Below are positions 59,821 to 64,000 of a DNA stretch of 64,000 nucleotides, in pieces. The stretch is taken from positions 155,450 to 219,449 of the forward strand of contig JACKOW010000007.1 of assembly GCA_024234055.1 (NCBI GenBank), in the 5' to 3' direction. The position numbers and the translations under genes were made by a program. A model generated the notes under the pieces. The model saw only the letters and a program-made list of their open reading frames with translations. It was not told the origin of the DNA and searched no databases. Source of the DNA: Rhodanobacteraceae bacterium (GTDB taxonomy: Bacteria; Pseudomonadota; Gammaproteobacteria; Xanthomonadales; SZUA-5). How positions within the stretch are numbered: the stretch's first letter is position 1; every line of letters begins with the position of its first letter.

Positions 59821-62706
59821 TCAGGCCTGAGTTTCTGGTGCGGCAACCACCCGATCGCGCCCCGCATGCTTGGCCGCATACAGCGCGGCATCAGCCGCCT
59901 CGATCAACTCGCTGACCTCGCCCAGGCCGGGGACCACGCTGGCCACGCCAATGGAAATGCTGGCACCCAGATTCGCTGCGGAGACTTCGCTGCGCATGCG
60001 TTCGGCGACGGCCAGCGCGGTCTGGCTGTCGGCCCCTGGAATCACCGCGACAAACTCCTCGCCGCCGTAGCGCGCCAGCAAATCCTGGTCGCGACGCAGG
60101 CAATTCCCCAGTATCGGCATCAGGTCGCGCAGGAACTGATCGCCGGCCAGATGCCCATGGCTATCGTTGTAGCGTTTGAAGTGGTCCACATCGATGGCCA
60201 GCAAGGCCAGTCGGCGTTGTTGCTCGCGACCTTGCCGCCAGGCTTCTTCGAGGAACTGATCGAGCTTGCGGCGGTTGGCAATACCGGTCAGCCCGTCCAG
60301 ATTGGCCATCAGCTCCAACCGTTGATTGGCACTCGCCAGATCCCGCGTACGGGCCTTGATCATGGATTCCAGGCGACGGGTTTCGGTCGCAAGCTTCTGG
60401 GTGCGACGCCGGATCATGCTCTGCACCAGCCAGCCGAGGATCGCCACGGAGGACAGGATCCACAGCAGCAACGCCCAGCTGGCGCGGTACCAGGGCGGAT
60501 CAATCACCAGCCGGTAGGGCTCGATGGCGCTGATGTTTCCGGATCCGTCGCGCGCCCGCACCTCCAGCGCATAGGCACCCGGCGACAGTCGCGAATACAG
60601 GTAAGCGCGGGCGCTGGACCATTCCGAGAACTCGGTCTCGTAGCCCACCAGCCGACCCTGGTAGGCACGACCGCGGGGATAGGCCAGGTCCGGCAAGGCA
60701 AACTGAAACTGCACCCCGAAGTCGGCATAGGGCAGGTGCACGGCCTGCTCGGGATGCAAGGGCAACAGTTCCCGACCGCCGTCGGCCAGCGCGCGCGCCA
60801 CCGAACGCAACAGCAGTTGCGGACGCGAAGGTCGCTCGCCGTCCGTGTGTGGGTTCAACAACAGAAGCGACTGGCTGGCCACCACGATGACTCCGCCCCC
60901 GGCGCGGAAATGGACCTGTTCGAAGGCACCTCGGCGCAAACCCCCTACCGATTGCAGACGCCATTGTCCTGATTCTGCGCGGCGAAACAGCCGGCCGACA
61001 CCCACGGCCCAGAGTTCGCCCCCGGGCGATTGCGCCAGTGACAGCAGTTCCTCCGGATTTCGTTGTGCGGCCAGACCGTCCATGTCCTCAGGCTCGAACC
61101 TGCCCTCGGAGAATCGGAAAAAACCCTCGTGCGTACTCACGATCAGCCGACCATCCTGGAGTCGCAGCAGGCCGGCCATGCCGATCACTCCGAGTTTCAG
61201 CCCCTGCTCAGGTCCGAATCGCTGCTGTCGATCAATGGCGCCGTTGGCATCCAGATGCACCTGCCAGACACCCTGCCGGCGGGTGCCCAGCCACAATTCC
61301 TGCTCGGAGATCTCGACCAGGTCGATCACACCCAGATCCTTGCCGAGCAGGTCAGGACCTGAAATCTGTACCTCGTCGGCCTTCACCTCGACGATGCGCA
61401 GCCCGGATTCAGTGCCAACGTAGATCCGGCCCGGCCGAAAGCGCGAGGCGAGAAAACTCCGAGGGTAGATCAGGCCGTCACCTAAGTCGACACGCTTGCC
61501 GCGATCCACCAGGATCAGCTTGTGGCTTTCAGCCAGCAGCGCACGTTCGGCGTCGATCTCTATCAATCCGTAGGCAAGCTTGGTTCCCCATTCCGCCGTT
61601 TCGAACCGTGGCGGGGCCCCTTCTTGCGGAATCAATCGGGCCGCGCCTGCACTCGACAACAGATACTCCGATCCGGCCCAGGTGGCCATGTCGAACATGC
61701 TGCCCTCGGCGCCATGTTCATCGCCCAGCACGGCCCATTCGGTAGGCCAGGACACCCGATAGATGGCGGAATTTCCCGACACCAGAAAACCGCCGTCACC
61801 GGTGGGATAGATGCCTGACAGAAAGCCGGGATCGAGCTTGAATCGCTGCATCCCGTGGCGTAGCGGGTCAACGAGGTAGAGCAAACCATCTCCGGAGGCA
61901 AAGGCGATACTGCCGTCGTCCAGCCTGGCCGCTGCATTGAACTCCGATGACGGCGGCATTCCCTCGGGCATCTTGAGCAGCCGGACGTTCCCGTCCACGT
62001 CCAGCCGGCGCCAGACGCCATCGACGCCAAAGCCCAGGTAGCCACCGTCGACCAAGGGAACCAGGCCGACGATCAATCCGGACAGCGACTCGGTGCCGGC
62101 CAAGGGAACGAAATCCTCGCCTCGGCGCACCCTGAAACCCTCGCCGCGAAACTGCAGCAAGGTGCCGGCGTCAGTCAGCGTGATCGCACCAAAGCGCCCT
62201 TCGTGCTGCCAATGACGCACGGAGTCATCCGCGGGGTTCCACAGAAAGACCTGCCGCAGAGCCCGGAAATAGACGCCCTCGGGCGTCACCAAGGTGTCCC
62301 AGATGTCGGCAAACTCCGGATTGGTAATGAACTCGGCGAATCGCGGTGTCAGATCCACGTAGCGGGTCTGTCCGAATTCGTCCCGATCCAGATAGCCAAA
62401 GGCGTTGTAGCCGCCGACGTAGACCCGGTCATTGGCGTCGACCGCCAGTGAGCGCACGATCTCCCGGTTGACCATGGGAATCAGCGTCCAGCGCTCGCCA
62501 TCGAATTCCATGACGCCATTGGTGTTGCCGACATAGACCAGGCCGCGGGAGTCGCGAACGATGGCGAAATTCTGCGGAATGACATCCAGCTCGGGCACAT
62601 AACGCGCCGTCGGCGGTGTGCCGATCAAGGCCGGCGCAGCGATTACGGCCATGCAGCCGCCGAGCATGAAGCAGAATGCGCAAGCGCTCTGCCACAGCTT
62701 TCGCAT
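59821..62706 (-). CDS. diguanylate cyclase with periplasmic propeller sensor
   Basis: 961 residues. Signal peptide/anchor (SACAFCFMLGGCMAVIA), a large periplasmic region with repeated propeller blades (GLVYVGNTNGVMEFDGE, RVYVGGYNAFGYLDRD, GRIYVGTESGLRIVE) and a Y_Y_Y-like module (GRAYQGRLVGYETEFSEWSS), one membrane helix (about 770-790), a short coiled coil and a GGDEF domain (LMANLDGLTGIANRRKL, AIDVDHFKRYNDSHGHLAGD, RYGGEEFVAVIPG). Active-site motif intact, and RDQD five residues before GGEEF is a product-inhibition I-site. Makes c-di-GMP in answer to an unknown outside signal. Start ATG 62706. Confidence 0.93.
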   Translation of the reverse strand: MRKLWQSACAFCFMLGGCMAVIAAPALIGTPPTARYVPELDVIPQNFAIVRDSRGLVYVGNTNGVMEFDGERWTLIPMVNREIVRSLAVDANDRVYVGGYNAFGYLDRDEFGQTRYVDLTPRFAEFITNPEFADIWDTLVTPEGVYFRALRQVFLWNPADDSVRHWQHEGRFGAITLTDAGTLLQFRGEGFRVRRGEDFVPLAGTESLSGLIVGLVPLVDGGYLGFGVDGVWRRLDVDGNVRLLKMPEGMPPSSEFNAAARLDDGSIAFASGDGLLYLVDPLRHGMQRFKLDPGFLSGIYPTGDGGFLVSGNSAIYRVSWPTEWAVLGDEHGAEGSMFDMATWAGSEYLLSSAGAARLIPQEGAPPRFETAEWGTKLAYGLIEIDAERALLAESHKLILVDRGKRVDLGDGLIYPRSFLASRFRPGRIYVGTESGLRIVEVKADEVQISGPDLLGKDLGVIDLVEISEQELWLGTRRQGVWQVHLDANGAIDRQQRFGPEQGLKLGVIGMAGLLRLQDGRLIVSTHEGFFRFSEGRFEPEDMDGLAAQRNPEELLSLAQSPGGELWAVGVGRLFRRAESGQWRLQSVGGLRRGAFEQVHFRAGGGVIVVASQSLLLLNPHTDGERPSRPQLLLRSVARALADGGRELLPLHPEQAVHLPYADFGVQFQFALPDLAYPRGRAYQGRLVGYETEFSEWSSARAYLYSRLSPGAYALEVRARDGSGNISAIEPYRLVIDPPWYRASWALLLWILSSVAILGWLVQSMIRRRTQKLATETRRLESMIKARTRDLASANQRLELMANLDGLTGIANRRKLDQFLEEAWRQGREQQRRLALLAIDVDHFKRYNDSHGHLAGDQFLRDLMPILGNCLRRDQDLLARYGGEEFVAVIPGADSQTALAVAERMRSEVSAANLGASISIGVASVVPGLGEVSELIEAADAALYAAKHAGRDRVVAAPETQA

Positions 62707-63086
62707 CGACCACACCCCCGCAGCCCGAAATCCTGCGGTCTAGCGTACCTCCTCAAGAGCGCCAGCAGATGCGACTAAGTGTGCTTGCGGAGCGGGGTTC
62801 AACAGCCGGCTGCGCTCGTGTCTCTCGCCGGTGGGCAAGAGCATCAACGCAGAGAACGCAGAGGGCCGCCGAGAACGCGGAGAAAAGCAAAGTGGATCTG
62901 GACAAGCTCCTCTCTGCGTTCTCAGCGCCTCTTTGCGTACTCCGCGTTCGGCTTCTGCCGGCAGCTCACCGCGGTTCCCGATCTTCGCCACCGCTGCCCG
63001 ATACCACGGTCGCGACGCAAGGTCGCTCCTACGAAAGGCATCGCCGCTTGTAGGAGCGACCTCGGGTCGCGACCAGACACCGCTCC
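62707..63086. other. gap between the GGDEF gene and prpB, holding repeats
   Basis: About 380 bases: 62707-62830 has nothing I recognise, then a full composite R3+R2 element (62831-63030) and a second R2 core (63049-63073). Confidence 0.65.
62831..63073. repeat. composite R3+R2 element plus extra R2 core
   Basis: GGGCAAGAGCATCAACGCAG, GAGAAAAGCAAAGTGGATCT, GGTTCCCGATCTTCGCCACC and CACGGTCGCGACGC follow in the same order as in 23133-23330, with mismatches scattered throughout. A further core TAGGAGCGACCTCGGGTCGC follows 20 bases later. Confidence 0.85.
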
Positions 63087-63965
63087 TCAGTCCTTGCCGA
63101 AGAGCTGATCGAGCTTCTGCTCGTAATCGTGATAACCCAGCACCTCGTACAACTCCATACGGGTCTGCATGCGATCGACCACGCTCTTCTGGGTGCCTTC
63201 CTCGCGGATGGCGGTGTAGATGCCTTCGGCCGCCCGCGCCATGGCCCGGAAGGCCGACAGCGGATAAATGATCATGGACACGCCGATCTCGGCCAGTTCG
63301 CCCACGGTGAAGTAAGGCGTCTTGCCGAATTCGGTCAGGTTGGCCAGCACCGGGATGTTCACGCTGGCAATGAAGCGTCGATAGTCGTCGAGGGTGGTGC
63401 AGGCCTCGGCGAAGATCACATCAGCACCTGCCTGCTGCGCCAGCTGCGCCCGCTCCAGTGCCGAGTCGATCCCCTCCACCGCCAGCGCATCGGTACGGGC
63501 GACGATGACGAAATCGGCATCGGTGCGGCCATCCACGGCGGCCTTGATGCGGTCGGCGAAGTCTTCCTTGGCCACCACTGCCTTGCCCGGGCGATGACCG
63601 CAACGCTTGGCCTGCACCTGGTCCTCGATATGGCAGGCGCCAGCACCGGCACGGATGAATTCCTTGACGGTGCGCTGGATGTTGAACACCGCACCCCAGC
63701 CGGTATCGGCATCGACCAGCAACGGCAGTTCGGTGGCGCCGCTGATGCGACGAATGTCTTCACAGACATTGTCGAGACTGGTCATGCCCAGGTCCGGCAA
63801 GCCATAGCTGGCGTTGGCGATACCCGCACCAGACACATACAGCGCCTTGAAACCTGCCCGTTCGGCCTGCATTGCGCTGTAGGCATTGATGGCGCCCGGC
63901 AGTTGCAGGGGCTTTTCGGCTTGCATCGCCGCGCGCATGCGCGCGCCAGCAGACATCTGCGACAT
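63087..63965 (-). CDS. prpB: methylisocitrate lyase
   Basis: Splits 2-methylisocitrate to pyruvate and succinate in the methylcitrate cycle. 292 residues with GAINAYSAMQAERAGFKALYVSGAG, LLVDADTGWG, the catalytic Cys loop QVQAKRCGHRPGKAVV and VIFAEACTTLDDYRRF. I use the ATG 63965 (GAGG 5-6 bases upstream; aligned length fits); the frame also has an ATG at 63983. prpC and the regulator would lie beyond the window. Confidence 0.93.
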   Translation of the reverse strand: MSQMSAGARMRAAMQAEKPLQLPGAINAYSAMQAERAGFKALYVSGAGIANASYGLPDLGMTSLDNVCEDIRRISGATELPLLVDADTGWGAVFNIQRTVKEFIRAGAGACHIEDQVQAKRCGHRPGKAVVAKEDFADRIKAAVDGRTDADFVIVARTDALAVEGIDSALERAQLAQQAGADVIFAEACTTLDDYRRFIASVNIPVLANLTEFGKTPYFTVGELAEIGVSMIIYPLSAFRAMARAAEGIYTAIREEGTQKSVVDRMQTRMELYEVLGYHDYEQKLDQLFGKD

Positions 63966-64000
63966 CTGAACCTCACTGGTCATCAGTAATCGGCTTCCAG

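Overview
The window looks like chromosome of a GC-rich gammaproteobacterium, most probably from the Lysobacterales (Xanthomonadales). The evidence is the canonical gammaproteobacterial rpsB-tsf-pyrH-frr-uppS-cdsA-dxr-rseP-bamA-skp-lpxD-fabZ-lpxA-lpxB-rnhB order, map and glnD divergent from rpsB followed by dapD-arsC-dapE, and dense REP-like intergenic repeats. This placement is inference from gene order and style, not from a search.

Layout. 1-3.4 kb: the cut-off start of a membrane protein, a small membrane protein, and a trpG-trpD-trpC cluster. 3.8-18.8 kb: a long minus-strand run that makes the outer membrane (lipid A, Bam complex, undecaprenyl-PP and CDP-diacylglycerol precursors) together with translation genes; many genes overlap by 4 bases and several start with GTG or TTG. 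lpxB carries a frameshift. 19.4-26 kb: map, glnD, dapD, an ArsC/Spx-like gene and dapE on the plus strand. 26-34 kb: a membrane polyferredoxin fused to TPR repeats, a secreted protein, and a two-gene RND efflux system.

34-42 kb is the most interesting stretch. It is a five-gene minus-strand cluster encoding an NfnA/NfnB-type (electron-bifurcating transhydrogenase-like) flavoprotein pair, a KorA/KorB 2-oxoacid:ferredoxin oxidoreductase, and a large protein with an apparently degenerate NifJ/PFOR-like domain and a single-cluster ferredoxin tail. Together they suggest that 2-oxoacid oxidation is tied to NAD(P)H through ferredoxin.

42-50 kb is accessory DNA: a visibly AT-richer pair (polytopic membrane protein and SAM methyltransferase), a decayed large serine recombinase flanked by inverted IS66-type transposase remnants, and an intact IS1380-family element with 15-bp inverted repeats and a CTAA target duplication, inserted in decayed sequence. 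50-64 kb returns to ordinary chromosome: trhO, a small secreted protein, a DUF192 lipoprotein, alkB, yegP, an amidase coupled to an S9 peptidase, an acyl-CoA dehydrogenase, mgtE, a propeller-GGDEF diguanylate cyclase and prpB.

At least seven families of palindromic or tandem repeats fill the intergenic gaps. They include 88-bp x3, 44-bp x4 and 33-bp x6 tandem arrays and a dispersed composite element of about 200 bp. No tRNA, rRNA or CRISPR array was seen.
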